Positions 22,339-31,099 of a stretch of DNA of 64,000 nt are shown piece by piece. Position 1 is the first letter of the stretch; each line of letters begins with the position of its first letter. The translations under genes and the position numbers were made by a program. The stretch is from JALHOP01 sp964484195 (lineage in GTDB: Bacteria; Myxococcota; XYA12-FULL-58-9; JALHOP01). Below the pieces are notes generated by a model that was given only the letters and a program-made list of their open reading frames with translations, made no database searches and was not told the DNA's origin. The stretch lies in contig CAZAER010000001.1 in assembly GCA_964484195.1 (NCBI GenBank), positions 1,116,001 through 1,180,000 on the forward strand, written 5' to 3'.

Positions 22339-24408
22339 ATGGTCGAGGCGGTCAATCGTCTCTTTGTTCGCCTCGGCTTCGCGAGCAGCCCGGGCGAAAC
22401 GGCCATACCGTTTCGCCCGGAAGACATCTGCACATCCGATTCCGAGCGCCGCGTCCCGCCGACTCTCCTCGGCGAGGCCCGGCCCCAGCGCGTGGCGCAT
22501 CAGAACGGCATCGCACCGACAAGCGCTCCGCGCACGACGTCTCCGCCATCGCGTCCGACGACCTGGACGCCGCAGCAGTACGAGCGCTTCGCCGCGCGCG
22601 TCCGCGAATATCTTGCGCAGAACGAAACGCTTCTCCCCCACCATGCTGCTTGGCACGAGGTGAATGGGCCGGGTGGCACACGCGGACCCGGATCGGGCTC
22701 GGCGTTCCTGCAGATGCACCACGAGATGGTCGCGGATATGGAACGTTTCATTCGCGACTCCGGCCGTGACCTCGATCTACTGCCGCTAGTCGAATGGCGA
22801 CCGAGCCAGGTAGTTCCCGCCCAGTTGGGGCAAGTGGAGCGCTTCTCGACCACCCCCAACGTTCCCACGCCTTCGTGGCTGACGCTCGCGGGTGGCGGCA
22901 CAGGTGCCCCGGTCTTCGGTTACACCCGCCTTGACGAGTTCAAGACCCTCGACGAGCTCGGTCGGGCCTTCGGCAGCGGTCCGCCGGACAACCTCGGCTA
23001 TCACGGCGCCGGTCACGCCGCGGTCGGTGGTGTCATGTGGAGCCGCCGCGCTCCGGAAGACCCTGTCTTCTGGCTCTGGCACCGCCACATCGACAACGTC
23101 ATCGAGACCTGGCTCACTACACCGAACGGTCAAGCTTGGTCAGCAACCGACGAAGGCCGCGCCTGGCGACAGCCCGGCGGCCATCATCACGGTCATCAGG
23201 CCGCCCCCGGCGACAAGGTGAGCGAGCGCACCGACGCGCTGCTGCGCATGCGTCGCGACAAGCCCGCAGACTACGAAGCGTACATGTCCGGCTCATCGTT
23301 CGCTCCACCAGTAAACGCATGGCCCGCCGACGCGCTGCCAATCAATGTGCAGAGCTCGGAGCGCATGCAGCACCTCGGCGTCACCGTGCAGACGCTCGCC
23401 ACCGACCTGCGTGTCCCGTGGGGCATGGCGTTCGCTCCGAACGGCGATGTCTATTTCACCGAGCGCGGCGGCCGTGTGCGCGTCATTCGCGACGGTGTCG
23501 TGCAGGCAGAACCGGTGCTCACCATCCCGGTGGGCGGCGGCGAGGGCGGTCTCCTGGGCATCGCTCTCGATCCGGACTTCGCCCGCAACAACCTCGCCTA
23601 CCTCTACTATACGACGCCCGGCATCAGCGAAAACCGCGTCGTCCGCGTGCCCCTTGCGGGTCCCGACGCCGGCCAACAGACGACCATCGTCGGCGGCATC
23701 CCCGCCTCCGGCATCCACAATGGCGGACGCATCGCCTTTGGCCCCGACGGCAAGCTCTACATCACCACCGGCGACGCCGCGCGGGCGGCCAACGCACAAG
23801 ATTTGCGGTCACTCAGCGGCAAGATCCTGCGCATCAACACCGATGGTTCCGCTCCAGCAGACAACCCGTTCAGCGGCCGGTCCGACGCCGACGCGCGCGT
23901 CTGGACGTACGGCCACCGCAATCCGCAGGGTCTGTCGTGGAACCGGCGCGGCGACCTCGTCGCCAGTGAGCTCGGCGGCTCGTCGCAGGACGAGATCAAC
24001 CTCATCCGCCCGGGCAACAACTACGGTTGGCCCGTCGTTCAAGGCGACACTCACCGCGAACCGTTCACGGCCCCGCTCGCCCACGCGGGACGCAACCCGA
24101 GCTGGGCACCCTCGGGGGCGGCCTTCTCGAACAGCGGCAAGATCCCCCAATGGCGCGACCGCTATCTCATGGCGATGCTGGGCTTCGGCTCCGGCGCCGC
24201 GCGCGGCATTCGCATGTTCGAGCTCGACGAGGGCAATCAGGTACGCAACCAGACGGTGCTGTTCAGCGACGTCTACGGTCGGGTGCGCAGCATCGTCGAA
24301 GGTCCCGACGGCTACTTGTACGTCACCACGAGCAACCACGACGGCCGAGGCACGCCCGGGCGTGGCGACGACCAAATCTTGCGCATCGTCCCGAGCACGG
24401 CGCGCTAA
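22339..24408 (+). CDS. Tyrosinase fused to PQQ-dependent sugar dehydrogenase
   Basis: A 689-residue two-enzyme fusion. Residues about 75-320 are a type-3 copper tyrosinase/polyphenol-oxidase domain: CuA candidates in LPHHAAWHEVN (101-106) and AFLQMHHEM (127-128); CuB is clear as HGAGH (222, 226) plus DPVFWLWHRHID (H248). A His-rich GHHHGH follows at 281-286. Residues about 330-689 are a sugar-dehydrogenase propeller with the catalytic His (about 460) in GIHNGGRIAFGPDGK and DEINLIRPGNNYGWP. The join begins at DALPINVQSS, the same sequence that opens the domain in the stand-alone copy at 19579. No signal peptide. The frame is open from 22075, but the ATG at 22339, four bases after the upstream stop, fits the operon. 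Confidence 0.85.
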   Translation: MVEAVNRLFVRLGFASSPGETAIPFRPEDICTSDSERRVPPTLLGEARPQRVAHQNGIAPTSAPRTTSPPSRPTTWTPQQYERFAARVREYLAQNETLLPHHAAWHEVNGPGGTRGPGSGSAFLQMHHEMVADMERFIRDSGRDLDLLPLVEWRPSQVVPAQLGQVERFSTTPNVPTPSWLTLAGGGTGAPVFGYTRLDEFKTLDELGRAFGSGPPDNLGYHGAGHAAVGGVMWSRRAPEDPVFWLWHRHIDNVIETWLTTPNGQAWSATDEGRAWRQPGGHHHGHQAAPGDKVSERTDALLRMRRDKPADYEAYMSGSSFAPPVNAWPADALPINVQSSERMQHLGVTVQTLATDLRVPWGMAFAPNGDVYFTERGGRVRVIRDGVVQAEPVLTIPVGGGEGGLLGIALDPDFARNNLAYLYYTTPGISENRVVRVPLAGPDAGQQTTIVGGIPASGIHNGGRIAFGPDGKLYITTGDAARAANAQDLRSLSGKILRINTDGSAPADNPFSGRSDADARVWTYGHRNPQGLSWNRRGDLVASELGGSSQDEINLIRPGNNYGWPVVQGDTHREPFTAPLAHAGRNPSWAPSGAAFSNSGKIPQWRDRYLMAMLGFGSGAARGIRMFELDEGNQVRNQTVLFSDVYGRVRSIVEGPDGYLYVTTSNHDGRGTPGRGDDQILRIVPSTAR

Positions 24409-25274
24409 CGTAGACGCTCGAGCTTTTCCTTGAAGGCGATGCAGGGGTCAAATCGCGCGACCGCGGGGCTGCTCCAAGTCACGTCGTAACCGATGCCGGA
24501 AGCGCCGGGCTCGACGAAGCCAATCGACAGGACTTGGTCGGGGGTTACACCGGGCGCGTGCGCCACGTGGAACGCGGCGCCATGTTTTCGGTTCGCGTGC
24601 TCGCCGCCAGCGACGAGCACCGCGCCGTCACGCGTCGCCGATGCCAGCATGCGCTGCGCGAGATGCGCGTCGCGCAGCTCCTGTGCCGCTGCCATCGCTT
24701 TCACGGCCGAATCATCGGCGTATCCGCAGTGCCCCTCGCGCACGTTGTCCTCGATGGCGGACCTGTCGGCATCATCGATATGCGCCGTGAAGCCGAAGGT
24801 CGCGGGCGTCTCTCCCTTCTTGCTCGCGGCCATCAAGGCCTCGCGTCCGAGGTTTCCGGCAACGATGGGCAAGCCGTTCGCCATCGCCATGCGCACCAGG
24901 GGCTCGTACATGGCGTAGCTCGGCCAGCCGCGCTCCTCCCAGCCGACAGCGTCGCCGAAGCCGATGGGGTCGCGCTGCTGCAAGATGGTCGGCGTCTGGT
25001 CGACCTCGAGCATCTCGAAAACCAGAGCCGGCCGTCGCCCGGCGACGATCAGCGCCGCGAGCACTTGGGCCTGCAACACGTGGTGCCGGGGATTGTCGTG
25101 CAGCTCACCGAGAAAGACGAAGCGCACATCCCGAGCTGCCGCTAGGACGGATTCAGGCTCGGACGCTCGGCCGTGGACCGTGATGCTCTCTCCTGGAGGC
25201 GCGGCCACGGCGGGAGTCTTCCGCTGCTGCGTACACCCAACCAGAGCCAAAACCCCGAACACGAGCCAGCGCAT
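24405..25274 (-). CDS. ChaN family lipoprotein
   Basis: A 289-residue protein starting MRWLVFGVLALVGC, a lipoprotein signal with lipobox LVGC. The mature part shows the ChaN/Tiki-like hallmarks FVFLGELHDNPRHH near the N terminus, ALVFEMLEVDQ, and GEHANRKHGAAFH towards the C terminus. ChaN-type proteins are outer-membrane-associated haem-binding proteins linked to iron uptake; Tiki relatives are metalloproteases, so a hydrolytic role is also possible. The ATG overlaps the stop of the upstream gene (TAATG). Its own stop overlaps that of the convergent tyrosinase fusion. Confidence 0.82.
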   Translation of the reverse strand: MRWLVFGVLALVGCTQQRKTPAVAAPPGESITVHGRASEPESVLAAARDVRFVFLGELHDNPRHHVLQAQVLAALIVAGRRPALVFEMLEVDQTPTILQQRDPIGFGDAVGWEERGWPSYAMYEPLVRMAMANGLPIVAGNLGREALMAASKKGETPATFGFTAHIDDADRSAIEDNVREGHCGYADDSAVKAMAAAQELRDAHLAQRMLASATRDGAVLVAGGEHANRKHGAAFHVAHAPGVTPDQVLSIGFVEPGASGIGYDVTWSSPAVARFDPCIAFKEKLERLR

Positions 25275-25849
25275 TAGAACGACCACTCGAGGCCGATACC
25301 CGAGATGAACGTATTCATCCCTCCTCCCAACGCCCCGGCGAGCCGCAGAGTCGCGGCGACGTGCTTACTGAGCGGCAAGCCGACGAGCGCGTGCCCGGCG
25401 CCGGTGAGACCACGCCGCTCGCCGTCGACGTTCTGTGCCACGGCGTAGCCGACACCAAGGCCGCCCTCGAGGATGATCACCGGCCCGTGCCAACGGTAGA
25501 CCACCAGGGCATCGGCGAGCCCGCCTCGACCGCCCTTCGACGAGTTGATCATCGTGCCGTCGAGTCGCAGCCCGAAACGATGCGTGCGCCCCCACATGAC
25601 GCCGGCCCCTACGCCGAAGGCGATACCGGCGAAGCCCGAGCTGCAGTCATTCTCGACGAGACGCCCATCGACCGTCAGCATGACCCGCTGACAGGGAATC
25701 GATGTGTCGATGACACCGAAGCCCGCGCCCACGCCGAAGACGAAATGCGGCTGCGGACCGCGACCATCGATGTGTCCGGCCACCGCCAAGCCAGCGATGA
25801 GCAACGCAGGTGAAACGATGGGAGCAGCCCTCAGCCTTTGGTCTGACAC
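25274..25849 (-). CDS. Probable outer-membrane beta-barrel protein
   Basis: About 191 residues from GTG 25849 (MSDQRLRAAPIVSPALLIAGLAVAG), a signal-peptide-like start. The rest is glycine-rich with alternating hydrophobicity (FVFGVGAGFGVIDTS, GLGVGYAVAQNVDG) and ends with an aromatic residue (ISGIGLEWSF), as expected of a small outer-membrane barrel. Two Cys may pair. The frame is open further upstream, but that stretch would cover the preceding gene. It sits between a lipoprotein gene and ChaN in one operon. Confidence 0.65.
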   Translation of the reverse strand: MSDQRLRAAPIVSPALLIAGLAVAGHIDGRGPQPHFVFGVGAGFGVIDTSIPCQRVMLTVDGRLVENDCSSGFAGIAFGVGAGVMWGRTHRFGLRLDGTMINSSKGGRGGLADALVVYRWHGPVIILEGGLGVGYAVAQNVDGERRGLTGAGHALVGLPLSKHVAATLRLAGALGGGMNTFISGIGLEWSF

Positions 25850-25865
25850 ACACGACGGGGCATCG

Positions 25866-26915
25866 CTAGTCGCAGGTCCCCGGCCTGCAGTCGTCATCGA
25901 GATCGGCAGCCATACGGAGGGTCTCCAACAACCGGCTCCTGCTGTAGTCGAGCTCGAGCGTGTCGTCGACGATGACGGCCCGATACACGGTGACCGGACC
26001 AACGAGGTCGAAGGTCAGGTAGTCGCCACGGGCGGACGGCCAATGCTCGACCCGATAAGCCACGCGCGTATCGGTTACCCAGAAGTCGAAACCACCCGGC
26101 GCGGTCGCATCGTCGTAGGTCAGCACGACGCGCGACGAGGAGCGCACGAGCGAGGCTGAGTCATCGTAGGGAAACGCCGCAAAGACGCCGCCGAGCTGGG
26201 TTCCACAAATGTCGAGGAACGACGCGAGGTAGTTGATGTAACCCTGTCCCGAGCCCTCACGGAAAATTCCGATGCTTCCCTCGTGCTGCTTCACCCCGTC
26301 GACCTGGATGGTGCTGCCGTCACCAGAGCCCTCGTCGATGGTCGCGATGTCGTCGAGTAGCTCGGGAGTAAATTTGTTGAGCAGGTCGTCCTGACCGACG
26401 CGGAAGGCGCCAGCGAAGCGGCTCATGGTGATGGCGCCGCCGCATGCGTCGCTGAACGTAAGGTCCGCTCCAGCGACCTGCACGTATTCGGCGCCGTCGT
26501 CTTCGACGCTCTTCACGATCTCGAGCTCGCCGGATTCGGCAAGCAACACGTTTTGTCCCACCCGGTCATTCAAGCGCAGCCACGCATACGCTGCGGTCGG
26601 CGTTATCGACCATCGCGCTGGTAGCGTCTGCGTCTCGGGCAGATTGGACGGCAGGCTCACCAGCATGGAGAAGGTGCGCTGCTCGCCGACGAGATTCAGG
26701 TTGAGGGTCAAGTCGGTGTGCCGGCCCCACCGTTTCGGCGGCACGTCGTGATAGGCCCAGACACCGACCTGCGGCACGTCGAAGGCCTCCCCGGTCGCCA
26801 TTGCAACCTCTACGAAGGGCTCAATCGAAGGCTCGCCCTCGTCGACCGTGCCGACGAGTCCGCAACCGCAGACACCCGCGGCGACCATCCACACGACGTG
26901 TCGCGCGCGTCTCAT
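25866..26915 (-). CDS. Hypothetical exported protein, probable lipoprotein
   Basis: A 349-residue protein starting MRRARHVVWMVAAGVCGCG, a basic and hydrophobic signal with a Cys suitable for lipidation though the lipobox is imperfect. The mature part is acidic with a likely beta structure and ends DDDCRPGTCD. No family recognised. The start ATG at 26915 overlaps the stop of the upstream barrel gene as ATGA, so translation is coupled. Part of the minus-strand envelope operon 27882 to 24405. Confidence 0.7.
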   Translation of the reverse strand: MRRARHVVWMVAAGVCGCGLVGTVDEGEPSIEPFVEVAMATGEAFDVPQVGVWAYHDVPPKRWGRHTDLTLNLNLVGEQRTFSMLVSLPSNLPETQTLPARWSITPTAAYAWLRLNDRVGQNVLLAESGELEIVKSVEDDGAEYVQVAGADLTFSDACGGAITMSRFAGAFRVGQDDLLNKFTPELLDDIATIDEGSGDGSTIQVDGVKQHEGSIGIFREGSGQGYINYLASFLDICGTQLGGVFAAFPYDDSASLVRSSSRVVLTYDDATAPGGFDFWVTDTRVAYRVEHWPSARGDYLTFDLVGPVTVYRAVIVDDTLELDYSRSRLLETLRMAADLDDDCRPGTCD

Positions 26916-27882
26916 TGCTGGAACAACACTCCGACACGCACCGCCATCCCGTAGAACGACGGCAGGTCTTCGGTCGAGCTCTCGCCGACGGTGATGAAGG
27001 TGCGTGTCGTTTCGAGCCCATGAAGGCTGGTCCAGAAGCGCGCATCGACGAGGAAGGCCCAAGTGCGTGTGAACATGAACTGCACGCCTCCGCCCGCCTC
27101 GAACATGGGTGACCAGCCATGGGGATCGGTGCGCTCGACGTCGAACACGCCAGGCTGTGTCGGCAGTTGCTCGCCCGGATTGATCGGCTCGAGAACTTCG
27201 CGGCCGAGCTTCACGTCGTTGTGGGCCACCCCTGCGCCGACGCATGTGCTTCGCTGCGTTCCTGGTTCTGCAGGATGGTCCCCTCGGACGCGTCGTCGCC
27301 GGTCGCGAGCGCGATGACGGTCGCCGGCCGACGCCGCGTCGACTCGACGGACTCGAGCGCGAACGCGCCACCCACCATCCAGTTATCGCCGAGGCTGTAG
27401 TCGGCCCCGAGCCGTGCCGACAGGCCGGGTGTGTTGATGAGACCGCTGCTCTGCGTGTCGATGTAGAGCGACGTGCCGAGGCTCACATGGGCGTCCCAGC
27501 GCTTTGGCGTTTGCGCGACGCGAATGGCTTCGATGGTCGCAAGTGAAACGGCTCGTTCGCCGTCGCCGCGAACCGCAGCGATGAGGTTGAACACCGAAGC
27601 CTGAACGGCCCCGAGAATACGCGGCGCGTCGCCGCCGAAGACCTGCGTGCTGCGAGCAGCGACGATGCCCTCTTTTCGCGGCCAGGCCAGGTCGCGTCGC
27701 GTCGTGACGCTGACATCGTCGAGCTTGTTGAGCTCCAAGGCGACGAGGTCCGTCACTTCCGCGGCGACATCGACGGCAACGTCGCGAGCTCCTAGATCGA
27801 GCAAGAAGATGTCGAGCGGGGGCGCGGACCCGTGTGGGTCCAACGACACGGCGATCGACAGAACCAACGAAGTCACGACCAT
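26912..27882 (-). pseudogene. Outer-membrane barrel-like gene interrupted by a frameshift
   Basis: Two abutting reading frames make one plausible protein of about 320 residues. The first (27882 to about 27230) begins MVVTSLVLSIAVSLDPHGSA, a signal peptide, followed by LDLGARDVAVDVAAEVTDL and barrel-like strands. It runs out of frame at ASAQGWPTTT. The second, starting about 27229, continues VAHNDVKLGREVLEPINPGEQ and ends FYGMAVRVGVLFQQ. The frames meet at a run of four C on the plus strand (27229-27232); one extra base would restore a continuous protein. It could be a real mutation, a sequencing error in the homopolymer, or -1 frameshifting. First gene of the envelope operon. Confidence 0.7.
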
Positions 27883-28011
27883 TTAGGAGAAGCCTCCCTC
27901 GCCCCACACGAAAAAAGCTACGAACGCATATCGCAAATGCCTCCAAGCCAGTGATAATTTTCGGGTCCGGTCCCCGACCCTTCTATGGATATCCCCCAGG
28001 AGATTTCGTCA

Positions 28012-29094
28012 ATGCGGGTAGCAGCCCAAGCTGTCTTAGCGTCAGTGTGTCTCGTCACGTCGTCAGCGTGCGGTTTGTTCGCTGGAGCGGTCAGCAATGC
28101 CACCGCACAGGACATCAGCGCCGACTTGTTCCCCCCGGCGGAGCTCGGCGGTCAGCCGGTGCAACCGCTGCAGTTCCAAGCGATCGCTTCGGACGGAACC
28201 CCGACCTACGGCCTGCCCGACGCGGCCGACACCACTGCTTGGGGCCCGGTGATCTACGCGCACATCCGTGCTCTCGACGCCGGTGACACGGAAGGTGTCT
28301 TCGAGGTTCAGGTCGCATCCTTCGCGCAAGAGACCGCCCAGAACCTCCTCTTCACCATCGACGTCAGCTCGCGCGATGGCCGTGTCTTCGCCATGGAAGG
28401 CCTCACCGGCGACGCCAACCCGACCAGCTGCTCGTTCGTCGTCGCCGCCGGCAGCAACGGCTCGACGCTCGGCAGCCGCATCACCACCTGCTTGGTCGAC
28501 TGGGTGCGCGGCAATGGTATCCCCGCTCAGCTCGACTACACGGTTGGCGTCACCACGACGAGCCAGCCTGGTCAGCAGATCTCGGGCATCCCGTTCGCGC
28601 ACGAGCACACCGAGACGCTGGTGGCCAAGCGTGAGCTCGAGCAGGAATGCTTCGAGCGCAACCTCAGCCTGAGCTCGGGCATCCTCGACAACATCGACTA
28701 CATCCAGCTCAGGAACCTCAGCGTCGAAGGCACCGCGACGGTGAGTGTCGACGTTCAGGTCCAAGCTTGGGCTCGGGTGCTGCCGTCGATCCCGTTGGTT
28801 CCGGGCACGAGCGTTCAGATGAACGCTGCCGTCCCCGCCAACACACCACGCTCGTACCGCTATGACGGAAGCCGCGAGACCGCGAACGACTTCAACGCAC
28901 AGTTCACCCCGGCGATGGGCGGCTGGATGTACGAGACGCTCGACCTCGCGATCGAAGGCGCCATGCTGGCTCGCGAAGGCTCTACGCACAAGGCGGTCGT
29001 GGGTTGCTACACCGTCTACGGCGATGCGCCACGCACCGGCACCATCACCTTCAAGATCAAGGGCGAAGCTGCATTCAGCACTGAGGCCAACTGA
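28012..29094 (+). CDS. Exported hypothetical protein, probable lipoprotein
   Basis: A 360-residue protein from ATG 28012, preceded by CAGGAGA; the frame is open nine codons upstream. The start MRVAAQAVLASVCLVTSSAC is a signal sequence with SSAC as a probable lipobox. The mature part is beta-rich, with four further Cys, and no recognised domain. It is followed after 42 bases by an outer-membrane barrel gene on the same strand, so both may be envelope components. Divergent from the frameshifted barrel gene. Confidence 0.7.
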   Translation: MRVAAQAVLASVCLVTSSACGLFAGAVSNATAQDISADLFPPAELGGQPVQPLQFQAIASDGTPTYGLPDAADTTAWGPVIYAHIRALDAGDTEGVFEVQVASFAQETAQNLLFTIDVSSRDGRVFAMEGLTGDANPTSCSFVVAAGSNGSTLGSRITTCLVDWVRGNGIPAQLDYTVGVTTTSQPGQQISGIPFAHEHTETLVAKRELEQECFERNLSLSSGILDNIDYIQLRNLSVEGTATVSVDVQVQAWARVLPSIPLVPGTSVQMNAAVPANTPRSYRYDGSRETANDFNAQFTPAMGGWMYETLDLAIEGAMLAREGSTHKAVVGCYTVYGDAPRTGTITFKIKGEAAFSTEAN

Positions 29095-29136
29095 GCCCTG
29101 GTCCGCTAAAACGACAACATTTCGGAGACTTTTTCG

Positions 29137-29853
29137 ATGCAAATCATTCGTGCAGCTTTGACCGTTTCGACGCTGATGTGGGCGGGAGTCGCCCAAGCGC
29201 AAGCAACCACCGACACGCCGCCAGCCGAGACTACGCCGGCAGCGGAGACGACGGAGAGCGCTCCGGTGACTCCGGCGCCCGAGCCCGCGCCGAGCCAACC
29301 CATGAGCGCCTCGATGACCGTGGAGCAAGCGCCGATGCACGCCAAGGGTATCGAGCGCGGCAACTGGTACATCGGCCTCGGCCTGGGAGTTGGCGGCTCG
29401 AGTCTCGCCGATGACGCCATCGGCGGCGGTCTCGCCGGCATGACCAGCTTCCGCGCCGGCGCCATCATCGCCGACCGCTTGCTCATCGGGGGGCAAATGG
29501 CCCTCACCGGGCAGTTCAACAAGTGGGCCGCCATGGAGCCCACTGGCTCGGCGCTATCGTCCGTCATGGCGGAAGGCATGTACTTCCCGCTGGCCGACCT
29601 GCCGCTGAACGTCGCGGCGGGCTTCGGCTGGGGCTCGGCGCTCAAGGTGGGCCGTCTCGCCGACAACGGCGACAGCCCACGCGTCGTGACGCAGAGCGGT
29701 AACGGCGTCGCCTGGATGACCGGCGTCGGCTGGGACTTCTTCGCCGGTGAAGGGTTCAACCTGGGCCTGCAGGCTCGCTACGATGGCACCCACTCGGGCA
29801 ACATCGGCGCCAGCCATGCCGGCACCATGAATCTCTGGTTCAACTTCTACTAA
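29137..29853 (+). CDS. Outer-membrane beta-barrel protein
   Basis: A 238-residue protein: signal peptide MQIIRAALTVSTLMWAGVAQAQA with cleavage after AQA, a Pro/Ala/Thr-rich linker to about residue 60, then a Gly-rich barrel (GNWYIGLGLGVGGSSL onward) ending in the outer-membrane assembly signal MNLWFNFY. Resembles OmpA/opacity-type barrels with eight strands. A strong hairpin follows the stop. Likely structural or a small pore; no specific function. Confidence 0.75.
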   Translation: MQIIRAALTVSTLMWAGVAQAQATTDTPPAETTPAAETTESAPVTPAPEPAPSQPMSASMTVEQAPMHAKGIERGNWYIGLGLGVGGSSLADDAIGGGLAGMTSFRAGAIIADRLLIGGQMALTGQFNKWAAMEPTGSALSSVMAEGMYFPLADLPLNVAAGFGWGSALKVGRLADNGDSPRVVTQSGNGVAWMTGVGWDFFAGEGFNLGLQARYDGTHSGNIGASHAGTMNLWFNFY

Positions 29854-29867
29854 GAGTCGTCACCGAC

Positions 29868-29897
29868 GCCGCCCGCGGTTTTTGCGCCGCGGGCGGC
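29868..29897 (+). terminator. GC-rich hairpin after the barrel gene
   Basis: A perfect 11-base-pair stem, GCCGCCCGCGG (29868-29878) with CCGCGGGCGGC (29887-29897), loop TTTTTGCG, located 14 bases after the stop. No downstream T-run, so termination efficiency is uncertain, but this is the strongest hairpin between co-directional genes that I noticed. Confidence 0.65.
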
Positions 29898-29941
29898 TCG
29901 GATGCCCTGCGTTTCCGACGCTGGTCTGATAAAAGACCGCC

Positions 29942-31099
29942 ATGACTTCGGTGCCGTTCCGTCTCGATACCGTCGAGCGGCTGGCCGTCCATGCACCACC
30001 CGCAGCACGCGCCCATCTGCCGGCTCTCACAGCGGCGCGCTTCATCGCCGCGTTCCAGGTGCTGCTCTTCCACTGCACCAACTGGTCGACGTGGCTGCCT
30101 TCGCCGGTGCGCACGTTTGCCTCGACTGGCTACATCGCGGTCGCGTTCTTCTTCGTCTTATCCGGCTTCATCCTGACCTATACGTATTGGTCACCGATGC
30201 GCGCCGGTCTGCGCCTCGGCGTGTTCTACAAGGCGCGCTTCGCCCGCATTTACCCGATGTACATGGCGGCCCTGCTCCTGGCACTGCCGTTCTACGCAAA
30301 AGCCGTGATGCACGGCCAAGGTGGTGCGACACGTGGGGTGCGCGACGCGGCGCTCACCTTGAGCCTCTTGCAAGCGCACGTGCCGAGCGCGGCGCTCACT
30401 TGGAATCCGCCGGGATGGTCGTTGTCGACCGAAGCGTTCTTCTACTTCTGCTTCCCCTTCGTCTTGCCAGTCATGCTGCGAGGCTCGGTGTTGCGTGCCT
30501 GGCTCACCGCGGTCGTCGCGTTCATCGTGGCCGTCGCGCTGCCGGTCGCCTACTTGATGCTGAACCCCGACGGTCTGGGCAGCCCGGACTTCGAAGCGGC
30601 GGCCACCTGGCTGAACCTGCTGCGCTATCACCCGCTGGCCCGCTTCGCCGAATTCATGCTCGGCATCTGCGCGGCACGCGTTTACCTCGATCAGCCAGGA
30701 CTGCGCGCACCCCGCGCCGGCATGCTGCTGACCGGCTCCGCTTTGGCGGCCCTCGTCTCGCTGCTCGCTTTCGCGGACCATATTCCCTACGTGCTCTTGC
30801 ACAATGGTCTGCTGGCGCCGGCGTTCGCCGCTTTGGTGCTCGGACTCGCGACCACGACGCCCATATCGAAGCCACTGCAGCGGCGCTGGCTGGTGACTCT
30901 CGGAGAGGCGAGCTACGCGCTCTACATCCTCCACATCCCGCTCTTCATGGTCGCCGGAGCCGTCGCTCGTAGGCTCGCGGAGAACGGAGACGAGAGTGCC
31001 TGGTTCACCTTGGTCTTCATCGGGATCGCGATAACGACGTCGGTGGTCGCCTACAAGCTCGTCGAAGTCCCGGCGCGACGTTACCTACTGAAGCGTTGA
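29942..31099 (+). CDS. Acyltransferase 3 family integral membrane protein
   Basis: A 385-residue polytopic membrane protein with about ten hydrophobic segments. LPALTAARFIAAFQVLLFHCTNW at the start contains the family's conserved R and H in the first membrane helix, and GYIAVAFFFVLSGFILTY follows, the classic OafA/NodX-type signature. These enzymes transfer acetyl or other acyl groups to surface glycans or secondary metabolites. No polysaccharide cluster is nearby, so the acceptor is unknown. Its 3' end overlaps the convergent gene by 15 bases. Confidence 0.9.
   Translation: MTSVPFRLDTVERLAVHAPPAARAHLPALTAARFIAAFQVLLFHCTNWSTWLPSPVRTFASTGYIAVAFFFVLSGFILTYTYWSPMRAGLRLGVFYKARFARIYPMYMAALLLALPFYAKAVMHGQGGATRGVRDAALTLSLLQAHVPSAALTWNPPGWSLSTEAFFYFCFPFVLPVMLRGSVLRAWLTAVVAFIVAVALPVAYLMLNPDGLGSPDFEAAATWLNLLRYHPLARFAEFMLGICAARVYLDQPGLRAPRAGMLLTGSALAALVSLLAFADHIPYVLLHNGLLAPAFAALVLGLATTTPISKPLQRRWLVTLGEASYALYILHIPLFMVAGAVARRLAENGDESAWFTLVFIGIAITTSVVAYKLVEVPARRYLLKR

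Noticed and set aside
20814..22433. 539-residue minus-strand open frame over the second propeller gene
   Set aside because: The plus-strand product is a clear paralogue of another gene; the reverse frame has no recognisable features and no ribosome-binding site.
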